Shown: in pieces, positions 8,980 to 22,198 of the stretch
How the letters are laid out: each line of letters begins with the position of its first letter
Position numbering within the stretch: position 1 is the first letter of the stretch
Assembly: GCA_900112995.1 (NCBI GenBank)
Contig: FONU01000013.1
Coordinates: 1 to 64,000 of the forward strand
Length of the DNA: 64,000 nucleotides
Reading direction: 5' to 3'
Source of the DNA: [Lactobacillus] rogosae
Lineage (GTDB): Bacteria; Bacillota; Clostridia; Lachnospirales; Lachnospiraceae
Translations under genes and position numbers: made by a program
Notes under the pieces: model-generated
Databases searched by the model: none
What the model was told of the DNA's origin: nothing
Seen by the model: the letters and a program-made list of their open reading frames with translations, nothing else

Positions 8980-9120
8980 TTCAGATTGTCAGTTTGATAC
9001 TTGCTTGACATATATATGCCGTATGGCATAGCATATATGAACAGAATTTTTAATATATTGCGGTATGCTGAATAATCACTTGATTTTTTAAAGCATATTT
9101 GGTATATTATATAAAATATG

Positions 9121-9161
9121 AAAAAGTTCCAGTTGTTGTATTGACAGCTGGAACTTTTTTT
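9121..9161 (+). terminator. Terminator after rplL
   Basis: AAGTTCCAGTTGT pairs with ACAGCTGGAACTT around a short loop, followed by seven T ending at 9161. The 8980-9270 spacer also holds a palindromic stretch at 9009-9038 (ATATATGCC ... GGCATAGCATATAT), and the start of the rpoB transcript must lie between 9162 and 9270. No clear consensus promoter was seen there. Confidence 0.85.
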
Positions 9162-9270
9162 GTTACTATGAATAATGCACTATTATGGTATGGTGTGCAT
9201 AGTATTTGCACGCATATCGATAATGTAATAAATTAATGTAAAGTAAAGAAAACTAAGGGGTGAAACGTCA

Positions 9271-12200
9271 ATGGAGAAAAACAGAATACGTCCAGTAAAG
9301 TCAGGCAAATCGATGCGTATGAGTTACTCAAGACAGAAAGAAGTTCTTGAGATGCCTAACCTTATTGAAGTACAAAAAGATTCTTACCAGTGGTTTTTAA
9401 ATGAAGGCTTAAAGGAAGTCTTTAGCGACATCTCTCCAATTGCAGATTATAACGGAAGGCTCAGTCTTGAATTCGTTGATTTTGCATTATGTGAGGAAGA
9501 GAGAAAGTACTCTATAGAAGAGTGCAAGGAAAGGGATGCTACATATGCAGCTCCACTTAAGGTACGTGTAAGACTTCATAATAAAGAGAGCGAAGATATA
9601 AGCGAACATGAAATCTTTATGGGTGACCTTCCTTTAATGACTAAGACCGGTACATTTGTGATTAATGGTGCAGAACGAGTTATTGTCAGCCAGCTGGTAC
9701 GTTCACCTGGTATTTATTATGATATACAGAAGGATAAGTATGGAAAGATATTCCTCTACAGTTCAACAGTAATTCCTAACAGAGGTGCGTGGTTAGAGTA
9801 TGAAACAGATGCTAACGATGTATTCTATGTTAAGGTTGATCGTAATAAGAAAGTACCTATTACAGTTCTTATAAGAGCACTTGGTTTTGGTACTAACGCA
9901 GAGATTCTTGACATATTTGGTGAAGAGCCTAAGCTTCTTGCAACAATGGAGAAGGATACATCTACTAACTATCAGGAAGGTGTACTTGAACTTTATAAGA
10001 AGTTAAGACCAGGAGAACCATTATCAGTAGAGAGTGCAGAAGCACTTATTTCTGGTATGTTCTTTGATCCTAGAAGATATGACCTTGCAAGAGTAGGCCG
10101 TTATAAATTTAATAAGAAGCTTTCATTCAGAAACAGAATTGCAGGACACATTCTTGCAGAAGACGTTGTAGATGGCAATGGTGAAATTCTTGCTAATGCT
10201 GGTGATAAGCTTACAAGAGAAACAGCTGAGAAGATTCAGAATGCAGCTGTTTCAGCGGTATTTATTGCTGCTGAATTAAAGGGTGCAGAAGGTGCGGTTA
10301 CTAAGAGAACAGTTAAGGTTCTTTCTAATCTTGCTGTAGATATCACTAAGTGGGTAGATATCACAACAGAAGAAGCTAAGGAATTAGGAATTAACGAAGC
10401 TGTTTATTATCCGGTCCTTGCACAGATTTTAGCTGATAATGAGTCACTTGATGATATCAAGGATGCTATTGCTAAGAATACAGCAGACCTTATGCCGAAG
10501 CATATTACAGTAGAAGACATTCTTGCTTCTATTAATTATAATATGCATCTTGAGTATGGCATTGGATACAAGGATGATATCGATCACCTTGGTAACAGAA
10601 GAATAAGAGCTGTTGGTGAATTATTACAGAACCAGTTCAGAATTGGTATTTCAAGAATGGAAAGAGTTGTTCGTGAAAGAATGTCAACTCAGGACTTAAG
10701 CGGTATTTCACCACAGTCATTAATTAATATCAAGCCTGTAACAGCAGCTATCAAGGAATTCTTTGGTAGTTCACAGCTTTCTCAGTTTATGGATCAGAAT
10801 AACCCATTATCTGAGATTACACATAAGAGACGTCTTTCAGCACTTGGTCCTGGTGGTCTTTCGAGAGATCGTGCAGGTTTCGAGGTTCGAGATGTACATT
10901 ATACACACTATGGTAGAATGTGTCCTATCGAAACACCTGAAGGTCCTAATATCGGTCTTATTAACTCACTTGCTTCATATGCAAGAATTAATGAGTACGG
11001 ATTTGTCGAAGCACCTTATCGTATAATCGATAAGACAGACCCTAAGAATCCTAGAGTTACAGATGAAGTACATTACTTCACAGCAGATGAGGAAGATGAT
11101 TTCCATGTAGCACAGGCTAATGCAGAGATAGATGAGAATGGTTACTTCGTTAAGAATACAGTATCAGGACGTTACAGAGAAGAAACATCAGAATTCGATA
11201 AGAGTATGATTGATCTTATGGACGTATCTCCTAAGATGGTGTTCTCAGTGGCTACATCTATGATACCTTTCCTTCAGAATGATGACTGTACACGTGCCCT
11301 TATGGGTTCTAACATGCAGCGTCAGGCGGTGCCTCTTCTTATGACAGAAGCACCAGTAATCGGTACAGGTATAGAGAATAAGACAGCATGTGACTCAGGT
11401 GTATGTGTAGTTGCAGAAGAAGATGGTGTTGTACTTTCATCAGAATCTAACAGAATTCTTGTAAAAGAGACAAGTGGAAAGGTTCACGAGTACAAGCTTA
11501 CAAAGTTCTCAAGAAGTAACCAGAGTAACTGCTATAACCAGAGACCTATCGTATTTAAGGGTGATGAGGTTAAGGCAGGAGATGTTATCGCAGATGGTCC
11601 TTCAACATCTAATGGTGAGATTGCCCTTGGTAAGAACCCTCTTATCGGTTTTATGACTTGGGAAGGTTACAACTACGAGGATGCTGTACTTCTTAGTGAG
11701 AGATTAGTAAGAGATGATGTTTATACATCAATTCATATAGAAGAATATGATACAGAAGCAAGAGATACTAAGTTAGGACCAGAAGAAATCACAAGAGATT
11801 TACCTTCTACAGGTTCAGATGCAGTTAAGGATCTTGATGAAGATGGTATCATCCGTATCGGTGCTGAGGTAAGAGCCGGTGATATCCTTGTTGGTAAGGT
11901 TACTCCAAAGGGTGAGACAGAGCTTACAGCAGAAGAAAGACTTCTTAGAGCTATCTTTGGTGAGAAGGCAAGAGAAGTAAGAGATACATCACTTAAAGTT
12001 CCACACGGTGCTTATGGTATCGTTGTAGGCGTTAAGGTATTTACAAGAGAAAATGGAGATGAATTAGCTCCAGGTGTTAACAAGAATGTCCGTATCTATA
12101 TCGCACAGAAGAGAAAGATTTCTGTAGGTGATAAGATGGCTGGTCGTCACGGTAACAAGGGTGTCGTTTCAAGAGTTCTTCCAGTAGAAGATATGCCATT

Positions 12201-13251
12201 TCTTCCTAATGGCCGTCCACTTGATATTGTACTTAATCCTCTTGGTGTGCCTTCGCGTATGAATATTGGACAGGTGCTTGAAATTCACTTAAGCCTTGCT
12301 GCCAAAGTATTAGGTTTTAACGTAGCGACACCTATCTTTGATGGAGCTAACGAGAATGATATTATGGATACACTTGATATGGCCAATGCTTATGCTAATC
12401 ATCCATTTGATGATGAAGAGCTTGCACGCGAAAAGGCAGATGCAGAAGCTAATGGTGAAGAATATCCTGCTGATATGACAACATTTACTGCTGAATACAA
12501 GGATCTTTTAAGAGATGACGTATTCCAGTTCCTTTCAGATAACAGAGCTCACAGAGCTGAATGGAAGGGCGTTCCAATCGGAAGAGATGGTAAAGTAAGA
12601 CTTCGCGATGGTAGAACAGGTGAATACTTCGATAGTCCGGTTACTATCGGTTTCATGCACTACTTAAAGCTCCATCACCTTGTTGATGATAAGATCCATG
12701 CTCGTTCAACTGGTCCTTACTCACTTGTAACTCAGCAGCCACTTGGTGGTAAAGCCCAGTTTGGTGGACAGAGATTCGGAGAAATGGAAGTATGGGCTCT
12801 TGAAGCTTATGGTGCATCTTATACACTTCAGGAAATCCTTACTGTTAAATCTGATGATGTTGTTGGTCGAGTTAAGACATATGAAGCTATTATTAAGGGT
12901 GAGAACATTCCTGAACCAGGAATTCCTGAATCATTCAAGGTTCTCCTTAAGGAACTTCAGTCACTTGCTCTTGATGTAAGAGTTCTTGATCAGGACAATA
13001 ACGAAGTTAAGCTTCTTGAAAGTTCAGAATATGAAGTTACAGATTTCAAGAAGGTTCTTGATGATGGTGGTTATAAGAGAAGTAGCCGTGATGAAGAAAA
13101 TGAATTAAAGAACGCAGGTTATCACGCAGAAAAGCAGGGTGATGACGGTGAGGCAACCATAGAAGAACTCGGATCAGAATATGACGATTTCGATTATGAC
13201 AGCTTAGATGATGACTATGATGATTACGGTGACGGAAATATAGAAGAATAA
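9271..13251 (+). CDS. rpoB: DNA-directed RNA polymerase subunit beta
   Basis: Beta subunit, 1326 residues. The rifampicin pocket is near residues 500-525 and reads as wild type: [18 protein letters not shown], then [13 protein letters not shown]508, H518 and S523 correspond to E. coli D516, H526 and S531. Further signatures are [13 protein letters not shown] and [13 protein letters not shown]. The tail is highly acidic ([18 protein letters not shown]). The gene starts at an ATG behind AAGGGGTGAA and is followed by rpoC after 17 bases. Confidence 0.98.
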   Translation: MEKNRIRPVKSGKSMRMSYSRQKEVLEMPNLIEVQKDSYQWFLNEGLKEVFSDISPIADYNGRLSLEFVDFALCEEERKYSIEECKERDATYAAPLKVRVRLHNKESEDISEHEIFMGDLPLMTKTGTFVINGAERVIVSQLVRSPGIYYDIQKDKYGKIFLYSSTVIPNRGAWLEYETDANDVFYVKVDRNKKVPITVLIRALGFGTNAEILDIFGEEPKLLATMEKDTSTNYQEGVLELYKKLRPGEPLSVESAEALISGMFFDPRRYDLARVGRYKFNKKLSFRNRIAGHILAEDVVDGNGEILANAGDKLTRETAEKIQNAAVSAVFIAAELKGAEGAVTKRTVKVLSNLAVDITKWVDITTEEAKELGINEAVYYPVLAQILADNESLDDIKDAIAKNTADLMPKHITVEDILASINYNMHLEYGIGYKDDIDHLGNRRIRAVGELLQNQFRIGISRMERVVRERMSTQDLSGISPQSLINIKPVTAAIKEFFGSSQLSQFMDQNNPLSEITHKRRLSALGPGGLSRDRAGFEVRDVHYTHYGRMCPIETPEGPNIGLINSLASYARINEYGFVEAPYRIIDKTDPKNPRVTDEVHYFTADEEDDFHVAQANAEIDENGYFVKNTVSGRYREETSEFDKSMIDLMDVSPKMVFSVATSMIPFLQNDDCTRALMGSNMQRQAVPLLMTEAPVIGTGIENKTACDSGVCVVAEEDGVVLSSESNRILVKETSGKVHEYKLTKFSRSNQSNCYNQRPIVFKGDEVKAGDVIADGPSTSNGEIALGKNPLIGFMTWEGYNYEDAVLLSERLVRDDVYTSIHIEEYDTEARDTKLGPEEITRDLPSTGSDAVKDLDEDGIIRIGAEVRAGDILVGKVTPKGETELTAEERLLRAIFGEKAREVRDTSLKVPHGAYGIVVGVKVFTRENGDELAPGVNKNVRIYIAQKRKISVGDKMAGRHGNKGVVSRVLPVEDMPFLPNGRPLDIVLNPLGVPSRMNIGQVLEIHLSLAAKVLGFNVATPIFDGANENDIMDTLDMANAYANHPFDDEELAREKADAEANGEEYPADMTTFTAEYKDLLRDDVFQFLSDNRAHRAEWKGVPIGRDGKVRLRDGRTGEYFDSPVTIGFMHYLKLHHLVDDKIHARSTGPYSLVTQQPLGGKAQFGGQRFGEMEVWALEAYGASYTLQEILTVKSDDVVGRVKTYEAIIKGENIPEPGIPESFKVLLKELQSLALDVRVLDQDNNEVKLLESSEYEVTDFKKVLDDGGYKRSSRDEENELKNAGYHAEKQGDDGEATIEELGSEYDDFDYDSLDDDYDDYGDGNIEE

Positions 13252-13268
13252 TAGAAGGGAGCACTATA

Positions 13269-16200
13269 ATGGCAGAAGAGATTAAGTCAAATAAATCAAT
13301 GAAATTTGATAAAATTCAGATAAAGCTTGCTTCTCCTGAGAGTATTTTAGAGTGGTCTCACGGCGAGGTAACTAAGCCTGAGACTATCAATTACAGAACT
13401 TTAAAGCCAGAAAGAGATGGTCTGTTCTGTGAAAGAATATTCGGACCTAGCAAAGACTGGGAGTGTCATTGCGGTAAGTATAAGAAGATTAAAGATAAAG
13501 GCATCGTATGTGATAAGTGTGGTGTTGAGGTTACTAAGGCAAGTGTACGTAGAGATCGTATGGGTCATATCCACCTTGCTGCTCCAGTTTCACATATCTG
13601 GTATTTCAAGGGAATACCTAGCCGTATGGACCTTATCCTTGATATAGGTCCTAAGAATCTTGAGAAGGTACTTTACTTCGCTTCTTATATCGTAATTGAT
13701 CCAGGCGAAACAGATATACCATTCAAGAAGATTCTTACAGAAACTGAGTACAGAGATCTTTATGATCAGTATGGTAATACATTCAGAGTTGGAATGGGTG
13801 CTGAGGCTATTTTAGAGCTTCTTCACAACGTCAACCTTGAAGAAGAAGTAGCTAAGCTCAAGGAAGAGCTTGCTACTACTACTTCACAGAAGGCTGCAAG
13901 ACTTATTAAGAGAATTGAAGTTATGGATGCGTTCATTGCTGCTGGTACTAAGCCAGAATGGATGATTCTTACAGAAATTCCAGTTATCCCTCCAGATTTA
14001 AGACCTATGGTTCAGTTAGAGGGTGGACGTTTTGCAACATCTGATCTTAATGATCTTTATAGAAGAATTATCAACAGAAATAACCGTCTTGCAAGACTTA
14101 TTGATCTTGGAGCACCAGAAATCATTGTTCGTAACGAGAAGAGAATGCTTCAGGAAGCTGTTGATGCACTTATAGATAATGGACGTAGAAATGGCCGTCC
14201 TGTAACAGGACCTGGTAACAGAGCTCTCAAGTCTTTATCAGACTTATTAAAGGGTAAGCAGGGACGTTTCAGACAGAACCTTCTTGGTAAGCGAGTTGAC
14301 TACTCAGGACGTTCAGTTATCGTTGTTGGACCAGAACTTAAGATTTATCAGTGTGGTCTTCCTAAGGAAATGGCTATTGAGTTATTCAAGCCATTTGTTA
14401 TGAGAGAATTAGTAAGGCGTGGTCTTGCTGAGAACATAAAGAAAGCCAAGAAGAGCGTAGAGCATCTTGAGACAGAAGTATGGGATGTACTTGAAGATGT
14501 TATCAAAGAGCATCCAGTTATGCTTAACCGTGCTCCTACACTTCACAGACTTGGTATTCAGGCATTTGAGCCAATCCTTGTAGAAGGTAAGGCTATTAAG
14601 CTTCATCCACTTGTTTGTACAGCTTTCAATGCCGATTTCGATGGTGACCAGATGGCGGTACATCTTCCATTGTCTGTAGAAGCTCAGGCAGAGTGTAGAT
14701 TTATGCTTCTTTCACCTAACAACTTACTTAAGCCATCTGATGGTGGCCCTGTTGCTGTTCCTTCACAGGATATGGTACTTGGTATCTACTACCTTACACA
14801 GGAAAGACCTGGTGTTAAGGGGGAAGGTAAGATATTCAAGAGTGTTAATGAAGCGCTTCTTGCTTATGAGAATGGAATTATAACACTTCATTCTAAGATT
14901 AAAGTTAAGATGACTAAGACTAATGCAGCTGGAGAAGAGATTTCAGGTGTTGTAGAGTCTACACTTGGTAGATTTATTTTCAATGAAATACTTCCTCAGG
15001 ATTTAGGATATGTAGATAGAAGCAAGGAAGAGAATTTACTTCTTCCAGAAGTTGATTTCCATGTAGGAAAGAAACAGTTAAAGGATATTTTACAGCACGT
15101 TATCAATACGCATGGTACAACAAGAACTGCTGAAGTTCTTGATGATATTAAGGCTATGGGTTACAAGTATTCTACTAGAGCGGCTATGACAGTTTCTATT
15201 TCGGAGATGACAGTGCCACCGGTTAAGAAGCAGCTTATAGCTGATGCTGAAAAGAAGGTTGAACAGATTAACATTAACTACAACAGAGGTCGTTCAACTG
15301 ATGAAGAAAGATATAAGAATGTTATCAGAGTATGGCAGGAAACAGATAAGACATTGCTTGATGCACTTCTTTCTGGTCTTGATAAGTATAATAACATCTT
15401 TATGATGGCTGACTCTGGTGCCCGTGGTTCTAACCAGCAGATTAAGCAGCTTGCAGGTATGCGTGGTCTTATGGCAGATACTTCAGGTCATACAATCGAA
15501 CTTCCAATCAAGTCTAACTTCCGTGAAGGTCTTGATGTACTGGAATACTTCATTTCAGCCCATGGTGCTCGTAAGGGTCTTTCAGATACAGCCCTTAGAA
15601 CAGCCGATTCAGGTTACCTTACAAGACGTCTTGTAGATGTTTCTCAGGATCTTATTATAAGAGAGACTGATTGCAGCGTTGGTAAGATAATACCTGGTAT
15701 GTATGTTTATTCATTTGTTAACGATAGAGCTACTAATTCAAGTGATGCCAAGGAAGATATTCTTGAGCCATTACAGGAACGTATTACTGGAAGATATCTT
15801 GCAGAAGATATCAAAGACCCGGCTACAGGAGAGATTATCGTTGCAGCTAACCACCTTGTAACTCCTAAGAGAGCTGCAGCTATCATTAAGACTGGTGTAA
15901 CACAGGTTAAGATAAGAACTATTCTTACTTGCCGTTCACATATCGGTGTATGTGCTAAGTGTTATGGTTCTAACCTTGCAACAGGTCAGGCAGTTCAGAT
16001 TGGTGAAGCAGTTGGTATTATCGCTGCCCAGTCTATCGGTGAGCCTGGTACACAGCTTACTATGAGAACTTTCCATACTGGTGGTGTTGCCGGTGATAAC
16101 ATTACTCAGGGTCTTCCTAGAGTAGAGGAACTTTTCGAGGCAAGAAAGCCAAAGAGCCTTGCAGTCCTTGCAGAATTCGGTGGTGTTGTTAGCTTCTCTA

Positions 16201-16973
16201 AGACAGAGAAGAAGACAGATATTGTAATTACTGATGATGAGGGTAACTCAAAAGCTTATCCTGTATCAAGAGATACAAGGGTTAAGGTTCAGGAAGGACA
16301 GGTTGTTGTTAAGGGTGAAGAAATCACAGAAGGTTCAGAGAATCCACATGATATCGTTAGAATCCTTGGTGTAAGAGCTGTTCAGGATTATATGCTTCGT
16401 GAAGTTCAGAAGGTTTATCGTATTCAGGGTGTTGATATTAATGATAAGCATATTGAACTTATTGTTAGACAGATGCTTAAGAAGATAGTTATTGAATCTG
16501 CTGGTGATTCAGATTTCTTACCTGGTTCACAGGTTGATACTCTTGAATTCACAGAGGTTAACGAAAAGCTTGAAGAAGAAGGTAAGAGAAAAGCAACTGG
16601 TACACCAATTATTCTTGGTATTACTAAGGCATCACTTGCTACTAATTCATTCCTTTCAGCTGCTTCATTCCAGGAGACAACAAAGGTTCTTACTGATGCA
16701 GCTATTAATGGTAAGGTTGACCCACTTATCGGTCTTAAAGAAAATGTTATCATTGGTAAGCTTATACCTGCTGGTACAGGTATGAAGAGATACCAGAATG
16801 TTGAACTTGACACAGCAGCAGCTTATGATGAGATTGAAGAGTCAGATGATGAAGTGTTAAGCTTTACTGAGGATTCAGATGAAACACTTGATTTTACAGA
16901 AAATGTAGATACATTAGATGCTGATGTCGAAGTTAGCGATGATGCTGATGTAACAGAAGATACAGAAGCGTAA
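13269..16973 (+). CDS. rpoC: DNA-directed RNA polymerase subunit beta'
   Basis: Beta' subunit, 1234 residues, carrying the catalytic magnesium triad in [12 protein letters not shown] (454-465; D456, D458, D460). The N-terminal zinc site is C66, C68, C81 and C84. A second zinc cluster appears in [14 protein letters not shown], and the trigger-loop region [18 protein letters not shown] is intact. It ends with an acidic tail ([12 protein letters not shown]). It is co-transcribed with rpoB and ends at the terminator at 16986. Confidence 0.98.
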   Translation: MAEEIKSNKSMKFDKIQIKLASPESILEWSHGEVTKPETINYRTLKPERDGLFCERIFGPSKDWECHCGKYKKIKDKGIVCDKCGVEVTKASVRRDRMGHIHLAAPVSHIWYFKGIPSRMDLILDIGPKNLEKVLYFASYIVIDPGETDIPFKKILTETEYRDLYDQYGNTFRVGMGAEAILELLHNVNLEEEVAKLKEELATTTSQKAARLIKRIEVMDAFIAAGTKPEWMILTEIPVIPPDLRPMVQLEGGRFATSDLNDLYRRIINRNNRLARLIDLGAPEIIVRNEKRMLQEAVDALIDNGRRNGRPVTGPGNRALKSLSDLLKGKQGRFRQNLLGKRVDYSGRSVIVVGPELKIYQCGLPKEMAIELFKPFVMRELVRRGLAENIKKAKKSVEHLETEVWDVLEDVIKEHPVMLNRAPTLHRLGIQAFEPILVEGKAIKLHPLVCTAFNADFDGDQMAVHLPLSVEAQAECRFMLLSPNNLLKPSDGGPVAVPSQDMVLGIYYLTQERPGVKGEGKIFKSVNEALLAYENGIITLHSKIKVKMTKTNAAGEEISGVVESTLGRFIFNEILPQDLGYVDRSKEENLLLPEVDFHVGKKQLKDILQHVINTHGTTRTAEVLDDIKAMGYKYSTRAAMTVSISEMTVPPVKKQLIADAEKKVEQININYNRGRSTDEERYKNVIRVWQETDKTLLDALLSGLDKYNNIFMMADSGARGSNQQIKQLAGMRGLMADTSGHTIELPIKSNFREGLDVLEYFISAHGARKGLSDTALRTADSGYLTRRLVDVSQDLIIRETDCSVGKIIPGMYVYSFVNDRATNSSDAKEDILEPLQERITGRYLAEDIKDPATGEIIVAANHLVTPKRAAAIIKTGVTQVKIRTILTCRSHIGVCAKCYGSNLATGQAVQIGEAVGIIAAQSIGEPGTQLTMRTFHTGGVAGDNITQGLPRVEELFEARKPKSLAVLAEFGGVVSFSKTEKKTDIVITDDEGNSKAYPVSRDTRVKVQEGQVVVKGEEITEGSENPHDIVRILGVRAVQDYMLREVQKVYRIQGVDINDKHIELIVRQMLKKIVIESAGDSDFLPGSQVDTLEFTEVNEKLEEEGKRKATGTPIILGITKASLATNSFLSAASFQETTKVLTDAAINGKVDPLIGLKENVIIGKLIPAGTGMKRYQNVELDTAAAYDEIEESDDEVLSFTEDSDETLDFTENVDTLDADVEVSDDADVTEDTEA

Positions 16974-16985
16974 GATAATAAATAT

Positions 16986-17025
16986 AGAAGCCGTTATCCT
17001 TAGGAAAGCGGCTTCTTTTTTGTTT
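16986..17025 (+). terminator. Terminator after rpoC
   Basis: AGAAGCCG (16986-16993) pairs with CGGCTTCT (17009-17016), followed by a T-rich run. Confidence 0.88.
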
Positions 17026-17104
17026 TATAAAATATCAATAACAAGGACAGCATAGTAATGTGATATTTTAGTAATATTTCTAATAATAAATTTTTGAAAA
17101 ACTC

Positions 17105-17133
17105 TTGACGAATTTATTCTAAAAATATATACT
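17105..17133 (+). promoter_or_regulatory. Promoter of the str operon (rpsL-rpsG-fusA)
   Basis: TTGACG at 17105-17110 and TATACT at 17128-17133, spacer exactly 17. Transcription should begin near 17140, about 140 bases before rpsL. The 16974-17278 spacer contains only the preceding terminator, this promoter and the leader. Confidence 0.8.
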
Positions 17134-17278
17134 AAATAAGCGTGCGAATAAGCAAGTTCTTATTTATGTACGCTGATTATATAAATGAGCAGTTTAATAT
17201 GACAGGCTCACGCATTTTTCTTAGTGATTATACTAAGTGCAACCATTCATTATTCTAATTCCGGGAGGTGAAAAAGGA

Positions 17279-17698
17279 ATGCCAACATTTAACCAGTTAG
17301 TAAGACAGGGAAGAAAGTCAACAGTTAAGAAGTCTACAGCACCAGCTCTTCAGAAGGGATATAACTCACTTCAGAAGAAGGCTACAGACGTATCTGCACC
17401 ACAGAAGAGAGGTGTTTGTACAGCTGTTAAGACTGCAACACCTAAGAAGCCTAACTCAGCTCTTAGAAAGATCGCCAGAGTACGTCTTTCTAATGGAATC
17501 GAAGTTACTTCATATATTCCAGGTGAGGGCCACAATCTTCAGGAACATAGCGTTGTTCTTATCAGAGGTGGTAGAGTTAAGGATTTACCAGGTACAAGAT
17601 ATCATATCATCAGAGGTACACTTGATACAGCAGGTGTAGCAAAGAGAAGACAGGCACGTTCTAAGTACGGTGCTAAGAGACCTAAGGATGCTAAATAA
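17279..17698 (+). CDS. rpsL: 30S ribosomal protein S12
   Basis: S12, 139 residues, the decoding-centre protein that is the classical streptomycin-resistance locus. Conserved loops [13 protein letters not shown] and [12 protein letters not shown] are of the sensitive type. The start at 17279 ([12 protein letters not shown]) is the family start and has GGGAGGTGA upstream; an open frame reaching back to 17237 is ignored. It is the first gene of the str operon. Confidence 0.97.
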   Translation: MPTFNQLVRQGRKSTVKKSTAPALQKGYNSLQKKATDVSAPQKRGVCTAVKTATPKKPNSALRKIARVRLSNGIEVTSYIPGEGHNLQEHSVVLIRGGRVKDLPGTRYHIIRGTLDTAGVAKRRQARSKYGAKRPKDAK

Positions 17699-17978
17699 TT
17701 CATAAAGAATTAAGCATCATAAGTCTGTGATTGATTTACATGGTAAGTCAGAATATTTGCAGATTATTGCATACAATAATTTACGAACAATTAAATTAAT
17801 TAGTGCCGGAGTTAGATTAATCCGAAGGTTGCAGGTTTAAGATATACGGCGCGAACACAATTTAATTTGTGAGTACCGATGAATTAATGAAACGTCGTGA
17901 TGTGTCAGGCTGATGAAGCTGTAAGGCGTTCATTAGTGCTAACAATGACGACAATACAATGTTAAGGAGGGAAGAACC

Positions 17979-18449
17979 GTGCCACGTAAAGGACATACTC
18001 AGAAGAGAGATGTATTAGCAGATCCTATTTACAATAACAAGGTGGTTACTAAGCTTATCAACAACATTATGCTTGATGGTAAGAGAGGAGTAGCACAGAA
18101 GATTGTATACGGAGCATTTGACAGAGTCGCAGCTAAGACTGAAAGACCTGCTTTAGAAGTATTCGAAGAGGCTATGAACAATATTATGCCAGTTCTCGAA
18201 GTAAAGGCTAGACGTATCGGTGGAGCAACATACCAGGTACCTATCGAAGTTAAGCCAGATAGAAGACAGGCTTTAGCTCTTCGTTGGATGACAACATTCT
18301 CAAGAGCAAGAGGCGAGAAGACTATGGAAGAAAGACTCGCTAATGAGATTCTTGATGCAGCTAATAACACAGGTGCATCTGTAAAGAGAAAAGAAGATAT
18401 GCACAAGATGGCAGAAGCAAACAAGGCTTTTGCTCATTACAGATTCTAA
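17979..18449 (+). CDS. rpsG: 30S ribosomal protein S7
   Basis: S7, 156 residues, the primary assembly protein of the 30S head. It begins [17 protein letters not shown] after a GTG start, behind AAGGAGGGAAG. The family motif [13 protein letters not shown] is present. A 280-base spacer with no gene separates it from rpsL; this is long for the pair and may carry a leader structure, since S7 is a known translational regulator in other bacteria. Confidence 0.97.
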   Translation: MPRKGHTQKRDVLADPIYNNKVVTKLINNIMLDGKRGVAQKIVYGAFDRVAAKTERPALEVFEEAMNNIMPVLEVKARRIGGATYQVPIEVKPDRRQALALRWMTTFSRARGEKTMEERLANEILDAANNTGASVKRKEDMHKMAEANKAFAHYRF

Positions 18450-18473
18450 TAATAATTATAGGAGGTTTTATCC

Positions 18474-20636
18474 ATGGCTGGAAGAGAATATCCATTGGAG
18501 AGAACCAGAAATATCGGAATTATGGCTCATATTGATGCTGGTAAGACAACATTAACAGAGCGTATCCTTTATTATACTGGTGTTAACCACAAGATTGGTG
18601 ATACTCATGAAGGTACTGCTACTATGGACTGGATGGCCCAGGAGCAGGAAAGAGGTATCACAATCACTTCAGCTGCTACAACATGTCACTGGACACCTGA
18701 AAAAGAAGGTAAGCCAGATAAGACACAGCCAGAGTACCGTATTAATATTATTGATACTCCTGGTCACGTTGATTTCACAGTTGAAGTTGAGCGTTCACTT
18801 AGAGTACTTGATGGTGCTGTAGGTGTATTCGATGCACAGAACGGTGTTGAACCACAGTCAGAGAACGTATGGCGTCAGGCTGATAAGTACAACGTACCAC
18901 GTATGGCATTTATGAACAAGATGGATAAGATGGGTGCAGATTTCTTCGGATCATGCAACCAGCTTATTACTAAGCTTGGAAAGAACCCTGTACTTGTACA
19001 GATTCCTATCGGTAAGGAAGACGAGTTCAAGGGTATCATCGACTTATTTGAAATGAAGGCTTATATCTTCAATGGCGATAAGGGTGATGATATTGAAGTT
19101 GGTGAAATTCCAGCTGATTTAAAGGATCAGGCAGAAGAATACCACGATAAGCTTATCGAGCAGTGTGCTGAACTTGATGAAGACCTTATGGAGAAGTTCT
19201 TTAATGATGAAGAGCTTACAGTTCCAGAATTAAAGGCAGCTTTAAGAAAGGGTACTATCGAAGGTACAGCTATTCCTTGTCTTTGCGGTACAGCTTACAA
19301 GAACAAGGGTGTTCAGAAGCTTCTTGATGCAGTTATCGAATATATGCCAGCTCCTACAGATATCCCAGATATCACAGGTGTTGATGAAGACGGTAATGAA
19401 GTGACTAGAAAGTCATCTGATGATGAACCTTTCTCAGCTCTTGCATTCAAGATTATGACAGATCCATTCGTTGGTAAGTTAGCATTCTTCAGAGTTTACT
19501 CAGGTACATTAAACGGTGGTTCATATGTACTTAATGCTAATAAGAACAAGAAGGAAAGAGTTGGACGTATTCTTCAGATGCACGCCAACCAGAGAAAAGA
19601 AATAGATAAGGTTTACTCAGGAGATATCGCTGCTGCAGTAGGTCTTAAGATAACAGTTACAGGTGATACAATCTGTGATGAGCAGCATCCAGTTATCTTA
19701 GAGTCTATGGAATTCCCAGAGCCAGTTATCGAACTTGCTATTGAGCCAAAGACTAAGAATGACCAGGGTAAGATGGGTGAAGCTTTAGCAAAGCTTGCTG
19801 AAGAAGATCCTACATTCCGTGCTCATACAGATCAGGAAACAGGTCAGACAATCATCGCTGGTATGGGTGAGCTTCACCTTGATATCATCGTTGACAGACT
19901 TCTTCGTGAATTCAAGGTAGAAGCTAATGTAGGTGCACCTCAGGTTGCTTACAGAGAATGCTTTACAAAGCCAGTTGATATCGATAGCAAATATGCTAAG
20001 CAGTCAGGTGGACGTGGTCAGTATGGTCACTGTAAAGTACGTTTCTCACCACTTGAAGCTAACGTTGATAAGTTTGATGTTGAGACAAAGAATACAGTAT
20101 TAATTAATGAACCTCCAGTTCTCTTCTGTGAGTCTTCAGTAGTTGGTGGTGCTATTCCTAAGGAATACATTCCTTCAGTTGCTGATGGTATCAGAGAAGC
20201 TGCTAACTCAGGTATCTTAGCTGGATTCCCAGTTCTCGGACTTAGAGCAGATATCTATGATGGATCTTACCATGAAGTCGATTCATCAGAAATGGCATTC
20301 CACATTGCTGGTTCTATGGCATTTAAGGATGCTATGGCTAAGGCAGCTCCAGCACTTCTTGAGCCTATTATGAAGGTTGAAGTTACAATGCCAGAAGAAT
20401 ATATGGGTGATGTTATCGGTGATATCAACTCACGTAGAGGACGTATTGAAGGTATGGAAGACATCAGTGGTGGTAAGATGGTTAAGGCTTTCGTTCCACT
20501 TTCAGAGATGTTCGGATATGCTACAGACCTTCGTTCTAAGACACAGGGTCGTGGTAACTACTCTATGTTCTTCGATAAGTATGAGCAGGCTCCAAAGTCT
20601 GTTCAGGACAAGGTTATCGCTTCAAGAGCTAAATAA
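18474..20636 (+). CDS. fusA: Translation elongation factor G
   Basis: EF-G, 720 residues, the GTPase that drives ribosomal translocation. G1 AHIDAGKT is at 18-25, the switch region has [12 protein letters not shown]3 is DTPGHVDF and G4 is NKMD. Domains II-V follow to the C-terminus. About a dozen extra residues lie between the beta strands at 73-87 ([17 protein letters not shown]), which partly explains its length above the usual 690-700. AGGAGG precedes the ATG. It is co-transcribed with rpsG. Confidence 0.97.
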   Translation: MAGREYPLERTRNIGIMAHIDAGKTTLTERILYYTGVNHKIGDTHEGTATMDWMAQEQERGITITSAATTCHWTPEKEGKPDKTQPEYRINIIDTPGHVDFTVEVERSLRVLDGAVGVFDAQNGVEPQSENVWRQADKYNVPRMAFMNKMDKMGADFFGSCNQLITKLGKNPVLVQIPIGKEDEFKGIIDLFEMKAYIFNGDKGDDIEVGEIPADLKDQAEEYHDKLIEQCAELDEDLMEKFFNDEELTVPELKAALRKGTIEGTAIPCLCGTAYKNKGVQKLLDAVIEYMPAPTDIPDITGVDEDGNEVTRKSSDDEPFSALAFKIMTDPFVGKLAFFRVYSGTLNGGSYVLNANKNKKERVGRILQMHANQRKEIDKVYSGDIAAAVGLKITVTGDTICDEQHPVILESMEFPEPVIELAIEPKTKNDQGKMGEALAKLAEEDPTFRAHTDQETGQTIIAGMGELHLDIIVDRLLREFKVEANVGAPQVAYRECFTKPVDIDSKYAKQSGGRGQYGHCKVRFSPLEANVDKFDVETKNTVLINEPPVLFCESSVVGGAIPKEYIPSVADGIREAANSGILAGFPVLGLRADIYDGSYHEVDSSEMAFHIAGSMAFKDAMAKAAPALLEPIMKVEVTMPEEYMGDVIGDINSRRGRIEGMEDISGGKMVKAFVPLSEMFGYATDLRSKTQGRGNYSMFFDKYEQAPKSVQDKVIASRAK

Positions 20637-20717
20637 TTAGTTATTAAGTGATAGATGATAGTTAGAAGTGTCTGGCTGATGTCAGATGACTTAATAATTA
20701 TCTTGATTATATAATGT

Positions 20718-20749
20718 ACTGCGGAATACGTGTTACTGTATTTCGCAGT
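20718..20749 (+). terminator. Hairpin between fusA and tuf (possible weak terminator)
   Basis: ACTGCGGAATAC (20718-20729) pairs with GTATTTCGCAGT (20738-20749) with one G-T pair and an eight-base loop. There is no T run behind it, so it may be a 3' stabilising stem or a processing site rather than a true terminator. Otherwise the fusA-tuf spacer (20637-20946) holds only the tuf promoter. Confidence 0.45.
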
Positions 20750-20848
20750 GGTATATATCAGGCAGATTTGTGTATATAATAAATATGTAAATTTGCCGTA
20801 TAATTCAGATAAAAGTATTGGTTTACTATGCTTTTACTCAAAATATAG

Positions 20849-20877
20849 TTGAAATATTCTTTAAAAGATAATATAAT
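20849..20877 (+). promoter_or_regulatory. Promoter of tuf
   Basis: TTGAAA at 20849-20854 and TATAAT at 20872-20877, spacer 17. It gives tuf its own strong start in addition to any read-through from fusA. Confidence 0.8.
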
Positions 20878-20946
20878 AGATTTCAGCTATGAGAAGTCTG
20901 CTTGCAGACAAATATTCTATTTAATTAATTAGGAGGATTTTAAACA

Positions 20947-22140
20947 ATGGCAAAGGCTAAATTTGAAAGAACAAAACCACATTGCAACATTGGTACAATT
21001 GGACACGTAGATCACGGTAAGACAACTCTTACAGCTGCTATCACAAAGACTCTTCATGAGAGACTTGGTACAGGTGAAGCTGTTGCATTTGAAAATATTG
21101 ATAAGGCTCCAGAAGAAAGAGAAAGAGGTATCACAATCTCTACAGCTCACGTTGAGTACGAAACAGAGAAGAGACACTATGCACACGTTGACTGCCCAGG
21201 CCATGCTGATTATGTAAAGAACATGATTACTGGTGCTGCTCAGATGGATGCTGCTATCCTCGTTGTTGCTGCTACTGATGGTGTTATGGCTCAGACAAGA
21301 GAGCATATCCTTCTTGCTCGTCAGGTTGGCGTTCCTTACGTAGTAGTATTCATGAACAAGTGTGATATGGTTGATGATCCAGAACTTCTTGAATTAGTTG
21401 ATATGGAAATCAGAGAACTTCTTAACGAATATGATTTCCCAGGCGATGATACACCAATCATCCAGGGTTCAGCTCTTAAGGCTCTTGAAGATCCAAACAG
21501 CGAATGGGGTGATAAGATTCTTGAACTTATGCACACAATCGATGAGTATGTTCCAGATCCACAGAGAGATACAGATAAGCCATTCCTTATGCCTATCGAA
21601 GATATCTTCTCTATCACAGGTCGTGGTACAGTTGCTACTGGTAGAGTAGAAAGAGGTGTTCTTAAGGTTAACGAGGAAGTTGAAATCGTTGGTATCCACG
21701 AAGACATCCGTAAGGTTGTTGTAACTGGTATCGAAATGTTCAGAAAGCTCCTTGATGAAGCAGAACCAGGTGATAACATTGGTGCTCTTCTTAGAGGTGT
21801 TCAGAGAGATGAGATCCAGAGAGGACAGGTTCTTTGTAAGCCAGGTTCAATCACACCACACCACAAGTTTACAGCTCAGGTTTACGTATTAACAAAGGAC
21901 GAAGGTGGACGTCATACTCCATTCTTCAACAACTACAGACCACAGTTCTACTTCAGAACAACTGATGTTACTGGTGTTTGCGAACTTCCAGCTGGTACAG
22001 AAATGTGCATGCCTGGTGATAACGTAGAAATGACAGTTGAACTTATCCATAACGTAGCTATGGAGCAGGGTCTTCGTTTCGCTATCCGTGAGGGTGGTAG
22101 AACAGTTGGTTCTGGTGCTGTTGCTACAATCATTGAATAA
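20947..22140 (+). CDS. tuf: Translation elongation factor Tu
   Basis: EF-Tu, 397 residues, delivers aminoacyl-tRNA to the ribosome. It has [10 protein letters not shown] (19-28), the effector region [22 protein letters not shown] and NKCDMVDD, followed by two beta-barrel domains. TTAGGAGGA precedes the ATG. It has its own promoter and terminator and is the last gene of this ribosomal block; rpsJ does not follow directly but lies 9.4 kb away. Confidence 0.98.
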   Translation: MAKAKFERTKPHCNIGTIGHVDHGKTTLTAAITKTLHERLGTGEAVAFENIDKAPEERERGITISTAHVEYETEKRHYAHVDCPGHADYVKNMITGAAQMDAAILVVAATDGVMAQTREHILLARQVGVPYVVVFMNKCDMVDDPELLELVDMEIRELLNEYDFPGDDTPIIQGSALKALEDPNSEWGDKILELMHTIDEYVPDPQRDTDKPFLMPIEDIFSITGRGTVATGRVERGVLKVNEEVEIVGIHEDIRKVVVTGIEMFRKLLDEAEPGDNIGALLRGVQRDEIQRGQVLCKPGSITPHHKFTAQVYVLTKDEGGRHTPFFNNYRPQFYFRTTDVTGVCELPAGTEMCMPGDNVEMTVELIHNVAMEQGLRFAIREGGRTVGSGAVATIIE

Positions 22141-22163
22141 TTGTTATTTAATACAGTAATTTT

Positions 22164-22198
22164 AAGGGTTTCCGAGATTTTTCGGAAGCCCTTTTTTT
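22164..22198 (+). terminator. Terminator after tuf
   Basis: AAGGGTTTCCGA (22164-22175) pairs with TCGGAAGCCCTT (22182-22193), with one wobble pair, followed by seven T. Confidence 0.9.

Noticed and set aside
8622-9029. Minus-strand open frame opposite rplL
   Set aside because: It mirrors the alanine-rich L7/L12 gene and lacks a ribosome-binding site.
9206-9232. Promoter for rpoB (TTGCAC and TAATAA)
   Set aside because: Spacing is only about 14 bases and the -10 box is poor, so it was not listed as a promoter.
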